A stretch of DNA of 64,000 nucleotides from Ovis canadensis (lineage: Eukaryota > Chordata > Mammalia > Artiodactyla > Bovidae): positions 39,410,501 through 39,474,500 of the forward strand of contig NC_091255.1 of assembly GCF_042477335.2 (NCBI RefSeq). The letters are read 5' to 3'. The translations under genes and the position numbers were made by a program. The notes under the pieces were generated by a model. It was not told where the DNA came from, searched no databases, and was given only the letters and a program-made list of their open reading frames with translations. This document shows positions 21,125 to 32,927 of the stretch, one piece after another. Positions within the stretch are counted from its first letter, which is position 1. Every line of letters starts with the position of its first letter.

Positions 21125-21750
21125 ATACATGAGATGTATCACTATAGTTATGTTGAACTGTACACTTCAGTGGTTTTAAAGATTCCTGTTTTTGTGACCA
21201 TCTCCAGAACTCCTTTCATCTTGCAAAACAAATTCTGTCTCCTTTAAATAATAACTCTCCATTACCTTTTCTCCTAAATCCCTGTGAACCACCATCCTAT
21301 GTTCTGTCTCTAGGAATTTGAATAGTTAAAGTATTGTATCTAAGTGGAATAATACCATTTGTCTTTTGTGACTGGCCTGTTTCACTGAGAATATTGTCTT
21401 CAGGGTTCATCCATAGTAGCAGTAATAGATGTCAGAATTTCTTTCCTTTTTTAAGGCTAAATAACACTCCATTGTATGTACAGACCACACTGTTCTTTAT
21501 CCATCCATCAGCGGACACTTGGGTTGTTGCCATGTTTTAGCTATTGTGAATGAGGCTGCTATTAATATCGGTGTCCAGATATCTCTGAGAACTTGCTTTC
21601 AGTTTTGCTTGCATTTATACCCAGAAGAGGGATTTCTAGATAACACGGTCAATCCAGTTTTTAATTTGAGGGGGAACTACCATAATGCTTTCCACCGTGG
21701 CTGTGCCATCTTACATCCCTCCCAATGGTGCACAATGGTGCACAATGAGT
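21125..21750 (-). mobile_element. Old L1 3' UTR and ORF2 end, antisense
   Basis: 'acttcagtggttttaaagat' (3' UTR), 'taaggctaaataacactcca', 'gacacttgggttgttgccat' and 'atttatacccagaagagggat' (ORF2 end) in antisense order. A 10-base unit 'aatggtgcac' is repeated at 21724-21743 at the right edge. Confidence 0.8.
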
Positions 21751-21756
21751 GTGGGC

Positions 21757-21969
21757 ATTTCCGCTCAGTTGTGTTGGACTCATCTGCTACCCCATCAACT
21801 GCAGCCCAAGAGGCTCCTCTGTCCACGGGATTCTCCAGGCAAGAATACTGGAGGGGGTTGCCATTCCCTTCTCCAGGGGATCTTCCCAACCCAGGGATCG
21901 AACCTGCATCTCTTGCATCTCCTGCTCTGGCAGGTGGGTTCTTTACCAGCTGAGCCACCAGGGGAGTCC
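21757..21969 (-). mobile_element. Bov-tA SINE
   Basis: Antisense, from 'tcagttgtgttggactc' to 'gctgagccaccaggggagtc'. Full length, inserted at the edge of the preceding L1. Confidence 0.92.
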
Positions 21970-22597
21970 CACAAGGGCTCCAACTGAAAGCATTTTGAAC
22001 TGAGTTGCAAATAGTAAGGATACAAAGTTTGTAGCAAGTAGTTAATCTTACAAAGACATATTAAGCAATAGCATACTGATGATTCTGTCCTAAGCATTGC
22101 CTAGCACACCAGAACCTCTTTTAACAAGGAGAAAGTAATTGCCAGTATGGAAGTCATGAATAATTTCGGAAAAATAGCCAGTGTGTACTCAAAATCCCTA
22201 ATACTGTACAAAATGATATATTTCTTCATTTATAATATAAGCCAAGAAACATTGATTTTGAAAGTTGAAGGGAAAAATGGATGGAATTCTTCCTGGGTAC
22301 ACAGGGCAAACCTTTTTAAACATTTAATCACGTATTTTTATTTATAGTTCACCTTGTTCTAGAAAGGTTTTGAGAAAATTGACAAGAATACATGTACAGA
22401 AATAAAGACTAGAAATAAAAATAGAAAATTAGAACCATGGAAATAAGGACACAAAGATGCCAAACATAAGTTAACCCGTGTGTTCTAGTGATACTTTGAA
22501 TTTAGGTGTTCTTTTCACTGATAAAAAAAAAGAAGCCATAATTTGTTACTTGGTTGCTATTACTGGATATCAGAGGAACACTGAATTCTAAAACTCT
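21970..22597. other. Unassigned sequence
   Basis: A/T-rich. Nothing recognised. Confidence 0.35.
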
Positions 22598-22748
22598 GTT
22601 GCTCAAAATGTGGTTCTTGGACCAGCAGCAATGGCATCAATGGGGAGATTGTTAGAAATGAAAAATATCAAGGCCCCAAGACCTACTGGAAGAGAATTTT
22701 CATTTTTAAAAGATCCCAGTTGGTTCATGTAAACATTTGAGTTTGAAG
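22598..22748 (+). mobile_element. MER5A-type hAT DNA transposon
   Basis: 'gagattgttagaaatgaaaa', 'caaggccccaagacctactg' and 'gatcccagttggttcatgta' with end 'tttgagtttgaagag' follow MER5A order. It is followed by a 14-base tandem duplication, 'agtcctattctaaa' twice (22749-22776). Confidence 0.7.
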
Positions 22749-22775
22749 AGTCCTATTCTAAAAGTCCTATTCTAA

Positions 22776-23245
22776 AAAAGCAGAGACATCACTTTGCCAA
22801 CAAAGGTTGATATAATCAAAGCTAAGATTTTTCCAGTTGTCATGCACAGATATGAGTGTTGGACTATAAAGAAGGCTGAGCACCGAAGAACTGATGTTTT
22901 TGAACTGTGCTGGAGGAGACTCTTGAGAGTCCCTTGGACTGCAAGGAAATAAAACCAGTCAATCCTAAAGGCGATCAACCCTGAATGTTCACTGAAAGGA
23001 CTGATGCTGAAGCTGAAGCTCCAATACTTTGGCCATCTGGTGTGAAGAGCCTACTCATTGGAAAAGATCCTGATGCTGGGAAAGATTGAAGGCAAAAGGA
23101 TAAGGAGGTGGCAGAGGATGAGATGGTTAGACAGCATCACTGACTCAATTGACATGAATTTGAGCAAACTCCAGAATATAGTTGAGAACAGACGAGTCTG
23201 GTGTGCTACAATCCATGGGATAGCAAAGAGTTAGACATGACTGAG
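22776..23245 (+). mobile_element. BovB LINE 3' fragment
   Basis: From 'agcagagacatcactttgcc' through 'gagtcccttggactgcaagg' to 'gttagacatgactgagcaa'. Diverged, with in-frame stops. It covers the C-terminal RT region and 3' UTR. Confidence 0.87.
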
Positions 23246-23274
23246 CAAATGAGCAGCCAGAAATTGATAGAAGC

Positions 23275-23605
23275 TGAAGAAACCCTGACAGCCAGGACCG
23301 CCGAATGTGACTGTAATTGGAAGTAGGGCCTTTAAAGAGGTGGGTGAGGTTAAACTGAAGCCATTAGGGTGGGTCCTGCTCTGATCTGACTGGGGTGCCC
23401 TCGTAAGACGAGGAGATCTGGACACACAGAGGAAAGCCTACATGAGGACAGTGAGAAGGCAGCATCCTGCAAGCCAAGGAGAGGGGCCCCAGGAGAAACC
23501 GAACCCGCCAACACCTTGTTCTGAGGCTTCTAGTCTCCAGAATTGCAGAAAAATTGATTGCTGAAGCTATCCAGTCTCTGGTATTTTGTTAATGGTACCC
23601 CTAGC
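23275..23605 (+). mobile_element. MaLR (MLT1-like) LTR
   Basis: 'gaatgtgactgtaattggaa', 'cattagggtgggtcctgctc', 'gcttctagtctccagaattg' and 'tggtattttgttaatggtac' follow the order of an MLT1-group LTR. Non-coding solo LTR remnant. Subfamily not assigned. Confidence 0.55.
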
Positions 23606-24640
23606 AAACACATACAGACAAGAGGCATTTCAACAAAGAGCATACAGAAAGCAGAAAAGCATATGAAAAGGTGTCCACATGACTAGCCACTAGGGAAACG
23701 TGGGCTAAAACCATGATGAAACAGCAACACCTGTTACAACAGCTCAAAGAACAAGCAGTGATAACACAAAGTGCTGGTGAGCATGTGGAGAATCTGGATC
23801 TCTTCCTCATTGCTGGTGGGAATGTAAGAGGTGACAGCTGCTGGACAATCTGGCCGGCTCTCACCAGAGTAAACATACACTTAGCATGCAGCCCAGCCAT
23901 CTTACTCCTGGACATTCATCCCAGAGGAATAAAAGCTTCACTTGAGGACCTGTACACTAATGTTCATAGCAGCTTTATTCATAAAATCCAAAAATGTCCT
24001 TCAACAAGGGAATGGTGAAAGAAACTGGTACATTTAAATAATGGAATACTAGTCAGTGATAGAAAGAAGAGAAACAGGGACTTCCCTGGTGGTCTGGTGG
24101 CTGAGACTCTGCACTCCTAATGCAGGGGCCCCAGGTTCAATCCCTAGGCAGGGGACTAGAGCCCGCATGCCACGATGGAGACTGAAGATCCAGAGTGCTG
24201 CAACGAAGACCTGGAGCAGCCAAGTAAACATTTTTTAAAAGAAGAAAGGGAACATTTTAGATGCATCTCAATGAGCTTGTGCTTACTGAGAAATGCTAGT
24301 CTTAAAAGGTGGCATACATTTCGTTTATGAAGCATTCTCTAAAGGACAAAACTGTAAAAATGGAGAATACATGTGATTTCAAAGAAACTGAGCAGGGACT
24401 GGGTGGGGCCAGCAAGGGGCAAAGCGAGGCAGTTCCTTTGTGGTGACCGAACTGTCCTGTGCACTGATTACGATGGTGATCACACACATCTACACATGGG
24501 ATCCCACTGCATAGACATAGACGTATGAGTGCAGGTAAAAGCTGGCGATTACTGAAAAACGCCTGTAGTCCAGTTAACAGTGTTATACCAGTGTCAGTTT
24601 CCTGGTTTCAATATTGTCCTGTCAGCTGAAAGAGAAGTGC
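23606..24640 (+). mobile_element. Old L1, ORF2 C-terminal part and 3' UTR
   Basis: 'gaaaaggtgtccacatgact', 'cattgctggtgggaatgtaa', 'catcttactcctggacattc' and 'gttcatagcagctttattca' are L1 ORF2 landmarks. After a CHR insertion the 3' UTR continues ('gtgatcacacacatctacac', 'ccagtgtcagtttcctggtt'). Confidence 0.82.
24077..24235 (+). mobile_element. CHR-type SINE
   Basis: 'gacttccctggtggtctggt', then 'ggttcaatccctaggcag' and a tail 'caagtaaacattttttaaaa'. Purine-rich flanks ('gaagagaaa', 'gaagaaag') may be its TSD. Nested in the old L1. Confidence 0.87.
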
Positions 24641-24680
24641 ACAGTGTCAGAGCTGTGAGTTTGTCTTAGTCGGGGCCTTT

Positions 24681-24892
24681 GTTGTTGTTTTAGTCTCTGA
24701 GTCATGTCTGACTCTTTTGTGACCCCATGGACTGCAGCCCACCAGGCTGCTCTGCCCATGGGACTTCCCAGGCAGGAATCCTGGAGTGGGTTGCCATTTT
24801 CTTGTCCAGGGGATCTTCCCAACCCAGGGATCAAACCCATGGTTCCTGCATTGACAGGTGGGTTCTTTACCATCTGAGCCACCAGGGAGGCC
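24681..24892 (-). mobile_element. Bov-tA SINE
   Basis: Antisense, from a (gtt)n-type tail and 'gagtcatgtctgactctttt' to 'ccatctgagccaccagggag'. Full length. Confidence 0.93.
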
Positions 24893-25089
24893 CCTCTGGG
24901 ACCTTACTGAGAACCATAGCCTGGAAGATAGCCTCTCAGTAGCTTGAGGGAACTGTTGCAAAGAGGTAGAGGGAGAAGCCAGTTTATGTGTGATTTTTTT
25001 TGGCGGGGGGACAGGGCTAGGGATATGTCACGGCTAAAGATTAATGCTGGTCACAAAGAACTGACATCTCAGCACTTTAAGTGCTTTTC

Positions 25090-25492
25090 TATGTAAGGGA
25101 CCATAAGGAAGGCTGAGCACCGAAAAATTAATGCTTTGGAATTGCGGTGCTGGAGCTCATTCTTGAGAGTCTCTTGGACAGCAAGGAGATCAAAGCAGGG
25201 AATACTAAAGGAAATCAACCCTGAATATTCACTGGAAAGACTGATGCTGAAGCTCCAATACTTTGGCCACCTGATGTGAAGAGCTGACTCATTGGAAAAG
25301 ACCCTGATGGTCGGAAAGATTGACGGCAGGAGAAGAAGGGGGCGGCAGAGCATGAGATGTTTAGATAGCATCTCTGACGCAATGGACATGAATTTGAGCA
25401 AACCCCAGGAAACAGCAAAGGATAGAGGAGCCTGGCTATAGTCCATGGGGTCGCAAAGAGTCGGACACAACTTAGTGACTGAACAAAAACAG
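25090..25492 (+). mobile_element. BovB LINE 3' fragment
   Basis: 'aaggctgagcaccgaaaaat', 'gactcattggaaaagaccct' and the terminal 'cggacacaacttagtgactg'. Broken reading frame. Confidence 0.87.
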
Positions 25493-25647
25493 CGATGTAC
25501 GGGAATATGCAAGAACTTGAGTTCATTAAAATGGTTACTAAAATACGCATCTAACTATCTAAGGGGCCTGCTTTGTCCTAAGCACAGAGCCTCCTGTTAT
25601 TGTCTTAATTTGCTGGGACTGAAGCAGAGTTCGGTCGGTCAGTGAAT

Positions 25648-25706
25648 GTGCTGGGTCTCCTGCACTGTGGGCGGATTCTTTACTGTCTGAGCCACGAGGG
25701 AAGCCT
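25648..25706 (-). mobile_element. Bov-tA SINE, head only
   Basis: 'gggcggattctttactgtct' and 'gagccacgagggaagcc' are the antisense tRNA-like head. The body is missing. SINEs normally lose the 5' head, so a head-only piece suggests a later deletion. Confidence 0.8.
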
Positions 25707-26289
25707 ATACATATATATTGCTATTCTTTTTCATATTCTTTCCAGTGTTGTACTTTTCTAAAATTGTCGACAGTGTATTGTATTTTATTTAAAGCTGCCC
25801 CAGTTAGATAGGTTAGGCAGTTAAATTGCCCATATCAAGGATTCCTTGAGACTCAGCGTGAAATAAACACTCAGGAAAATCATTGCATTTTGAAGCAAAG
25901 CACCTTTGCATCTCTGGTTGTCTGTGTGGATTCAGGGTTACTTGAGTGTTCGTTGTTATTGATGTGGCTTACAGGGTCAGTGAGTCCTTTCAAATATAAT
26001 TGCTTCCTTTATAATCAAATCCTCGTTTCTGTATCTGAGAATTTGAAATTTCCTTGGTATTTTGATCATCCCATGATTAGAGAGAAAGCACTGTAATAAA
26101 CTCATTAATTCTGTTTCACGACGCTTTCTGATTTGATAAACAAGGCTGATCAACTCACCATTTTATTCACATTTTAGTTTAAAGCTTGAGAAATTATGAA
26201 ATACTCACCTCAGTCCTTGCCCTCTTGGTATCTTCAGAAACCACATCTCCACTTGGGTGACAGCATGCAGCTTCCTTTTAATAAATACT
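25707..26289. other. Unassigned sequence
   Basis: A/T-rich. Nothing recognised. Confidence 0.35.
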
Positions 26290-26498
26290 CTCCTTGATGG
26301 CTCCCATGGTAAAGCGTCTGCCTGCAATGCGGGAGACTTGAGTTCGATTCCTGGGTCGGGAAGGTCCCCTGGAGAAGGAAATGGCAATCCACTCCAGCAC
26401 TCTTGCCTGGAAAATCCCATGGACAGAGGAGCCTGACAGGCTATAGTCCGTGGGGTTGCAAAGAGTCGGACACGACTGAACGACTTCACTTTTCACTT
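26290..26498 (+). mobile_element. Bov-tA SINE
   Basis: Head with a short change ('gatggctcccatggtaaagc') and a well-preserved body ending 'cgacttcacttttcactt', the BOV-A2-like linker tail. Confidence 0.92.
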
Positions 26499-27037
26499 AG
26501 ACCAAATACATGGAAATTACTTGAAAGTTTCCTCTAAACCCATGGTGGGGAGACATGACTCCAGACCATCTCTTAACAGCCATCCCTGATGGCCCTTTAC
26601 CTAGAGTTCCATGGCTCAAGAGTCTCTGTTTATTGGAAGCTGGTTTCTGGATCTATTCACCCAGATGCCACTGCCAGCCTGGCAGGGTTTACCAGGTGGA
26701 AGGGAGCAAATTTTCCATATTGCAAGACCTTGTCCCAGCCTTCCAGTTCAGGAATCCCATTGTTTAGCCAATACTTGAAGTCGGAACCTTTTGGAAGATA
26801 AATATTTAATCTTTTGGCTCTCTATCACCCACTGTAGAGGGCTCCCCAGCAATCTCTTTAAAAATAGATGCTAGGTATCTTGGTAGAACTGGACAAATTT
26901 CAAAAATGAGTGAGCATTTCACATCTGTGGTTTAAACATCTGAAAAAGAACAGGTCATGTAACTGGGAATTTCAATGAAGTTTCCTGTCTATTCTCTCTC
27001 ACTAAGTTTTGGAACTACTGTAACGCAGGAGGAGGAA
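26499..27037. other. Unassigned sequence
   Basis: Nothing recognised. Confidence 0.35.
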
Positions 27038-27041
27038 GAAA

Positions 27042-27252
27042 GGGGTGCTCAGCTGTGTCCCACTCCTTGTGACCCTATGGACTGTGGCCCACTAGGCTCC
27101 TCTGTCCATGGGATTTTTTCAGGCAAGAATACTGGAGTGGGTTGTCACTTCCTTCTCCAGGGGATCTTCCCGACCCAGGGATCAAACCTGTGTCTCTTGC
27201 ATCTCCTGCATCGGCAGGTGGATTCTTTACCACCTGTGGCATCTGGGAGGCC
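27042..27252 (-). mobile_element. Bov-tA SINE
   Basis: Antisense, from 'ggtgctcagctgtgtcccac' to 'ctttaccacctgtggcatct'. Possible TSD 'gcaggag' at 27025-27031 and 27259-27265. Confidence 0.92.
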
Positions 27253-29659
27253 TGTGGTGCAGGAGAAGCATGGAGCTAAATCTCAGACCACATGTGTTCT
27301 AGTGATAGAGTTCTAGCTCTGCTTGGTCATTTCAGCACAGTTAACGTATATAACCATGTTATGTATATTTCCTGTTGAGTTTTCATTGAGAAAGTTGTAA
27401 TTTTATTTAAGGTAGAATCAACTGCTGAACTTTAACTGCCTTGAAATGAAACTGTGCCAACATGTGCCATCACCTCCTTGCACCACCTCCTCTCCCTGCC
27501 TTTGCCCTTTCTCTGTTCTCCTCACCGTCCCTTCTCCCTCCTCTCTTTCCTCTCTCTAATTTGACTAGTATTTGGCTAATTGTTAGGAGAGTTAGTAGAC
27601 CTGAACTATTTTCCCCATTGTTTCATGGCCTTCTGGTTTATCTCCTCTGTGAATTATCAAATTACATTTTTCTTCTATATACAAGAGGGAATAGAAAACC
27701 CCTGCCTCTTTTTCTATCTTTATCTTTCAATATGTTTCTTTTTGGTGTTCATATGTTTTTCTTCTAAAAGCAAAAAAAAATATTTTTATATTTTTAACTC
27801 CATTTTTTAAATGAGGGTTTTTACTCAGTTATACTTATTGTGATTACTGATAAGCCTGAGTTTATTTCTGCCATTTTATTCCATACTCTTTAATTGACTG
27901 CATTTCTTTTCTTCTTTTGAAAGATTGAATAAATCTTATCCATTCTATTTTCCCCTCAGACATTTAGGGTTTTTTTTTTTTTTTAAGTGTGACCTTTTTC
28001 TTTTCTTTTTTTTTTTTAATAAACAATACATGTAAAGCATCAACATCTTTTTAACACTCTCTCGAGTTGGCAGCCCTTGTTCTCCTTCCAGCCCCAAAGT
28101 GGGGTCGGCCCTGGGCGTGCATGGGGAGAGAGTAACTACTTACATGGTGCAAGGGAACCTGGGACCCTCCCATGGGACGGTGCAGAGGAAGAGAGTTGGG
28201 CCTGACTTATGTCTCCATCTGTTCTGGGCTGGCAAGAACCTTAGTGAGAGATGTGCTCAGCGGCCCAGCCGTGCTTACAATTTGTAAATAAAGTCAAACA
28301 ATGACAAGCAAACAGTGTGTGGTGTGTCTTCTGCCCAAACTCAATCCCAGAACCAGTGCCAACTGGGTGTGTTAGGAAAGCACATGTCTCCAAGGTCAGC
28401 CTAGAATTCCCGTTTAGAAGTCAAGGACCCCGGTCTTCACTTTGAAAATGAAACTGCTCGATGTGCAAAGCGGGCTGAACGTAAATAATGCGTCAGCCCA
28501 GTGGAGAGGCCTCTCCGATGCTGGTGGTCTCGGAACACTCACTGTCTGGCATTTCATGTTACATTTCAAAACCAGGATCATCCCGGGCCACATAAATCTG
28601 TCACTTTAGCTGAATTTGTGCATCACCAAATCCCGGACTAATTTTTCAAAGATTATCCTCTGCTGCAGTGAAGTCTGGACGCTTGGATCCAATGGGCTTT
28701 CCGGGGTTGCCACATCACCCACGTCGCAGCTTGTATTTTTTTATTATGTGAATGAAGATTCCCCAGGAATGTTGAACAGAGTTCAACGTTCCTAATACTT
28801 CATAGAATATTTAGGCAACCAAATTATATTGGACGTGTCTGTAAAACTCCTTTCTCTTGAATCCACCCAAGGGAAGGCATGCCTGCTCCACGTTGGTTGC
28901 CATGGTTACCTTGACAGTGATTACAGGGCAGGCATCATCTACCCACCCCCAACTTCTGGGCTCCTTTCCGTGCTTCTTCCTGGAAGCTCAGGTTCTCTTG
29001 AATTTCCCTCTGGTCCGTCCTTTTGATTTTATTCTTTTCCCTTCCTCTTCCACGTAGAAGTCCAGGTTCCCCGGTGGTTATTAGCTATTCTATTTTAAAA
29101 ATAATTCCATTATTAAAGTTATTTTATTTTATTGATATCAATATTCTGAGTAAGTGCTTAATTTTTAAAGAGAATTAAGAAATTTTCCAGTGCTCCACAC
29201 CTGCTTTTTGTATCTCTTCCCCTGGTCCTCCCATCACTATGTAAATTACTTCTTCAGGAACCTGACTAAAATGAGTTTCTTTAGCTGATATCTAAGTCTT
29301 GCTGCTTTCCCTCTATCCACACAGACTGCAGACCCCAGAAAATGCACCCCAAGCATGTTATGGTGATGTGGCTCACGTATTTCCATAAATAAGTCAACCA
29401 TCTTGTTAGGTACCATCTTCAGCTTGCTTTTTCTTCCCGTTCTCCTTTCTAGTCCCATTTCTTCCTGTCCTGGCTACCAGGTACTTATGTCTCCCACTGG
29501 GTTCCTTTGTCTTCTGCCCATCATCTGCTGAATACCTTTATTTCTCCTGAGCACACCTCAATACTTGCCATCCTACCATGCACAAGCATCTCTTGCTAAG
29601 CATCACTTTCTCCATCGTCAAGGTGCCAGCACTTCCTAGGATGTGTAATGAAGTAGACT
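27253..29659. other. 2.4 kb with no recognised interspersed repeat or gene
   Basis: Contains a pyrimidine-rich tract (27459-27560), T-rich runs (27970-28018) and an A/T-rich tract (29090-29145). Frames of up to 101 codons fall in these biased tracts. No exon-like or domain signal identified. Confidence 0.4.
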
Positions 29660-29672
29660 GTGTATTATAATG

Positions 29673-29804
29673 CTGCTGCTGCTACTAAGTCACTTCAGTC
29701 ATGTCCGACTCTGTGCGACCCCATGGACTGTAGCCTAGCAGGCTTCTCCATCCGTGGGATTTTCCAAGCGAGAGTACTGGAGTGGGGTGCCATTGCCTTC
29801 TCCA
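29673..29804 (-). mobile_element. Bov-A SINE with perfect TSD
   Basis: Antisense single Bov-A unit with a (ctg)n start ('ctgctgctgctactaag'). Perfect 13-base TSD 'gtgtattataatg' at 29660-29672 and 29805-29817, which fixes both ends. Probably a comparatively recent insertion. Confidence 0.96.
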
Positions 29805-29817
29805 GTGTATTATAATG

Positions 29818-30243
29818 GTCAGTTGGAATCAACGTGACTTAATATCATTTGTGCTGTATTCTCTTAAAAGGTTTTATTGGACTGGCTCATTCTGTTTTCA
29901 TTTATTGTCCTCTCTTTAAAAAAGGACTCAGACATGGGGCAAATGGTCCATTTGGTTTGGCAGAGTAAAAGAGTCTAAAAAACTCAGAATGGTCCTGCTT
30001 CTATATTGACTTGAAACTTTAAGAAGCTTATTCAAAAAATCTCATATCCCTGGGTTTTCTTTATCTTAGAATGAACTCACTCAAGGGGCTCTACCTTTCC
30101 ACAGGCAAGTTGACATCTGGTTGGCCCGCAAGAGAGTGTTCTGTCACACATGAACCTTGGGTGGCCATAAAGCTGAGGCTGAAACCGAGACAGTCTATAC
30201 CTCTGATCAATGAAATTTTTAAGCTCTATGTATTTTCAAATGT
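29818..30243. other. Unassigned sequence
   Basis: Nothing recognised. Confidence 0.35.
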
Positions 30244-30244
30244 A

Positions 30245-30405
30245 TTATGAACACAGGGAACTCTACTCAACAGTCTGTAATGGCCTATATGGGAGAAGAA
30301 TCTAAAGAAGAGTGGATCTATGTATAACTTATTCACCTTGCTGTACACCGGAAACTAACACAACATTGTAAATCAACTATACTCCAATAAAAACTATTTA
30401 AAAAA
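30245..30405 (+). mobile_element. L1 3' terminus
   Basis: 'acacagggaactctactcaa', 'ctatgtataacttattcacc' and 'gtaaatcaactatactccaa' with an A-rich end. Confidence 0.85.
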
Positions 30406-30443
30406 ACACAAATATTAGTGCATTGAGAGAGTTTCAGCATAGG

Positions 30444-30493
30444 AATTTTGAGAGGATATAATACAGTCAATACAATTTTGAGAGGATATAATA
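30444..30493. repeat. Perfect 20-base direct repeat, period 30
   Basis: 'aattttgagaggatataata' occurs at 30444-30463 and 30474-30493, separated by 10 bases. Confidence 0.9.
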
Positions 30494-30639
30494 ATGGAAG
30501 CTTGTGCAGACACATATCCATGAGTCCAGACCTGGATGCAAGGTAACCCAAGCAACCAGACTCTTCACTTACTAGACTCAAGCAAAATTGTTTTCTAGGT
30601 TTGAAAATCAACATGATGGTCTGTGGCAGTGAAAAGATT

Positions 30640-30745
30640 TGTGCATAACTAGCAAGTTAAGTTACTTCTCTTTACGTCTCAGTTTTCTCATCAGAGAGCA
30701 AGATGAATACAACGTACTTTGAGGAACTTTAGAAATTGGAACTCA
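30640..30745 (+). mobile_element. MIR SINE fragment
   Basis: 'agcaagttaagttacttctc' and 'gtctcagttttctcatcaga' match the MIR middle region. Confidence 0.55.
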
Positions 30746-30964
30746 TGGGTGCTGAAGGATTGGTTGAGAGCCTGGTATCTTATAATTAAGATATAAATGG
30801 TTGTCATAAGGCTGATGCTCTGCATGTTTTCTAGAAAACAGGGAGTCAGGGAATATTTATTACTCTCAGCATTCTCTTCAAGTCACTAGACATGAGTCAT
30901 GAGAAATGTACTCTGCCTTTAAACATGGATCAGGTCCATAACTTCCATTTTAAAATAGTCAAAG

Positions 30965-31550
30965 CTATTCATTTGGTCATGAGCCATATATATTGAGGAT
31001 CACCTCTATGCCAGATACTGTGCTGAGAGCCAGGGCCTGATAGGGAACAGTGCCTTTCTGGGGCTTCCAGCATGCTCGTGAATATGGATTTTGAGTTAGG
31101 AGCCACAAAGATGAGGATGTTATGAAGATGGAAGGACACAGTGGATGGGAGCTGGTCACAGAGCTACACTGGTCCTGATGTCACATCAGTCATCTCTGAG
31201 GAAGCAACCATTGGGCTGAAATTGGAAGGATGAACCAAAGTAGGTGAAAATTGGAAAGAAGAGAATGCTGGGCAAATAGGACAGTAATGCTTAAATGTTT
31301 AGAGACCCAAGAGTGTGGCTCCTTTGAGAAAGTACTAGAAAAACAGTGTAACTGGAAAGTAGATTGAAAGAAGGAAATGGCTTCAGGATGAGGCTAGGGC
31401 GGTAGACAGAACACAGAGGATCCTGTGAACCATATCAAGACTGTTGTACTTCTGAGAGCAACAGCTAGGAAACTAGTGGAAGATGCAAACCTGGGGCATT
31501 ACACACAGGTACCCTGATCTGCAGTCAAGGAGTTGTGCGGACAAGTTATG
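30965..31550 (-). mobile_element. L2 LINE, antisense
   Basis: 'atatattgaggatcacctct', 'ctatgccagatactgtgctg', 'atctctgaggaagcaaccat', 'tgaaattggaaggatgaacc' and 'ggatcctgtgaaccatatca' follow the reverse-complement L2 3' half in order. Confidence 0.6.
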
Positions 31551-31740
31551 AGACCTAAAGGGATACCACAGAGTGACCACTTTGGATCCTGAGTTTTGAA
31601 GAGTTGGGCCAAGGTCTCCTCCATTAAACATATTACTGAACAGTCACTCAAAAGGGCAGCTGCCAGGAGATACTAATAGAAAAGAGTGGGTGGAGGTTCT
31701 GTCCAGATAGAGAAACATTGTTTGGGCTACAAAGAAATAT

Positions 31741-31949
31741 GTGAGCTCAGTCCTGTCCAACTCTTTGCAACCCCATGGACTGTAGCCCACCAGGCTCCTC
31801 TGTCCATGGGATTTTCCAGGCAAGAATACTGGAGTAGGTTGCCATTTTCTTCTCCAGGAGATCTTCCTGACCCAGGGATTGAACCCGTGTCTCCTGCATC
31901 TCCTGCATTGGAAGTGGATTCTTTATGACTGCACCACCAGGGAAGCCCA
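31741..31949 (-). mobile_element. Bov-tA SINE
   Basis: Antisense, 'gtccaactctttgcaacccc' to 'actgcaccaccagggaagcc'. A possible weak TSD involves 'ctacaaagaaat' on the left and 'ttacaaaaaaaa' on the right. Confidence 0.93.
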
Positions 31950-31989
31950 TTACAAAAAAAAAATAATAAGGTGAACTCAAACTCCTGAA

Positions 31990-32500
31990 ATATCTTATAA
32001 GATAAATGGAATATTTCCATTGGTTCAAAGTCTTTGTGTTGCAGATAACAGGGAAACCCAGTACACAAGATGACTTTAAAAAATCGGCTCAAGTAATTGG
32101 AAGTACAGAAATAAGGCAGTCACAAAAGATCTCTGAATCTGTGGCTTCCAGCTCTCCTTCTCTGCATTTCTCTCAGCTGCACCCTCCTCGGTAACTGTCT
32201 ACATTTCCTCCTGGCTTTCTTCATGGTAGCAAAACGGCTGCAGCACTGCATAATATCTGGGACAATGCTGTCTTCTCCTCACATAAGTCCAGCTGGATTC
32301 TATACCCACTTTTGAAACCATCTCTGTGGCTGGGAGATTTCCATGCACCGACTGGCTCTCTTTCCCCTGGAATCAGCAAACTTGATAGACCCACCTGTGG
32401 ACCAGTCAGAGTGGAAGGAGGGTGCGCATCCCTTGGAACACTTGAGCTGCATGGGGGAAGAGGAGGACATAGATAAATCAAGACCCTGTTGGGAAAAAAA
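31990..32500 (-). mobile_element. Ancient interspersed repeat, family unassigned
   Basis: 'agataacagggaaacccagt', 'ggcttccagctctccttctc' and 'catggtagcaaaacggctgc' resemble a known mammal-wide repeat read in one orientation. I cannot name it with confidence, and the strand is a guess. Confidence 0.35.
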
Positions 32501-32540
32501 GAGAGAATAATAGACTCTGGGTAGAAACCTACAATCTTCT

Positions 32541-32775
32541 ACACCAGGCTTGGTAAGCTTTTCCTTTGAATAGATACATGATAAATACTTTCGGCAGTGT
32601 GGGTCACACGATCTCTGTCACCACTACTCAACCCTGCCATTCTAAGAGGGAAGCGGCCAGAAAACAATATGTAAGTGAATAAACATGGCTGTGTTCCAGT
32701 AAAGCTTTATTTACAAAAATAGGCCCAACTTGACCCTTGGGCCGGAATTTTTTGGCCCCTGACCCACACTGTCTC
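32541..32775 (+). mobile_element. hAT-type non-autonomous DNA transposon (MER element)
   Basis: 'gggtcacacgatctctgtca', 'aacatggctgtgttccagta' and 'gctttatttacaaaaatagg' are landmarks of a mammalian hAT MER element whose ends carry a 'ggggtcggcaaac'-like inverted repeat. Subfamily not assigned. Confidence 0.6.
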
Positions 32776-32814
32776 ATACTGATTACTATCATTTGTGCCT
32801 TCTCTAGATTGTTC

Positions 32815-32918
32815 AACCCACCCTAGTATTCTTGCCTGGAGAATCCCATGGACAGAGGAGCCTGGCGGGCTACAGTCCTTGGGACTGCCAGAGTTGGACA
32901 CAACTTAACGACTAAACC
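32815..32918 (+). mobile_element. Bov-A SINE, 5'-truncated
   Basis: 'tattcttgcctggagaatcc' to 'ttggacacaacttaacgact'. TSD 'agattgttc' at 32806-32814 and 32919-32927 fixes the ends and shows the element was inserted already truncated. Confidence 0.93.
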
Positions 32919-32927
32919 AGATTGTTC

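Noticed and set aside
21677..22097. Overlapping frames of about 100 codons on both strands
   Set aside because: All fall within a Bov-tA SINE. The same translations (for example GRSPGEGNGNPLQYSCLENPMDRG) recur at every SINE in the window.
23275..23605. Intact endogenous retrovirus
   Set aside because: Only a MaLR-type solo LTR relic is seen. There is no gag, pol or env coding sequence here or elsewhere in the window.
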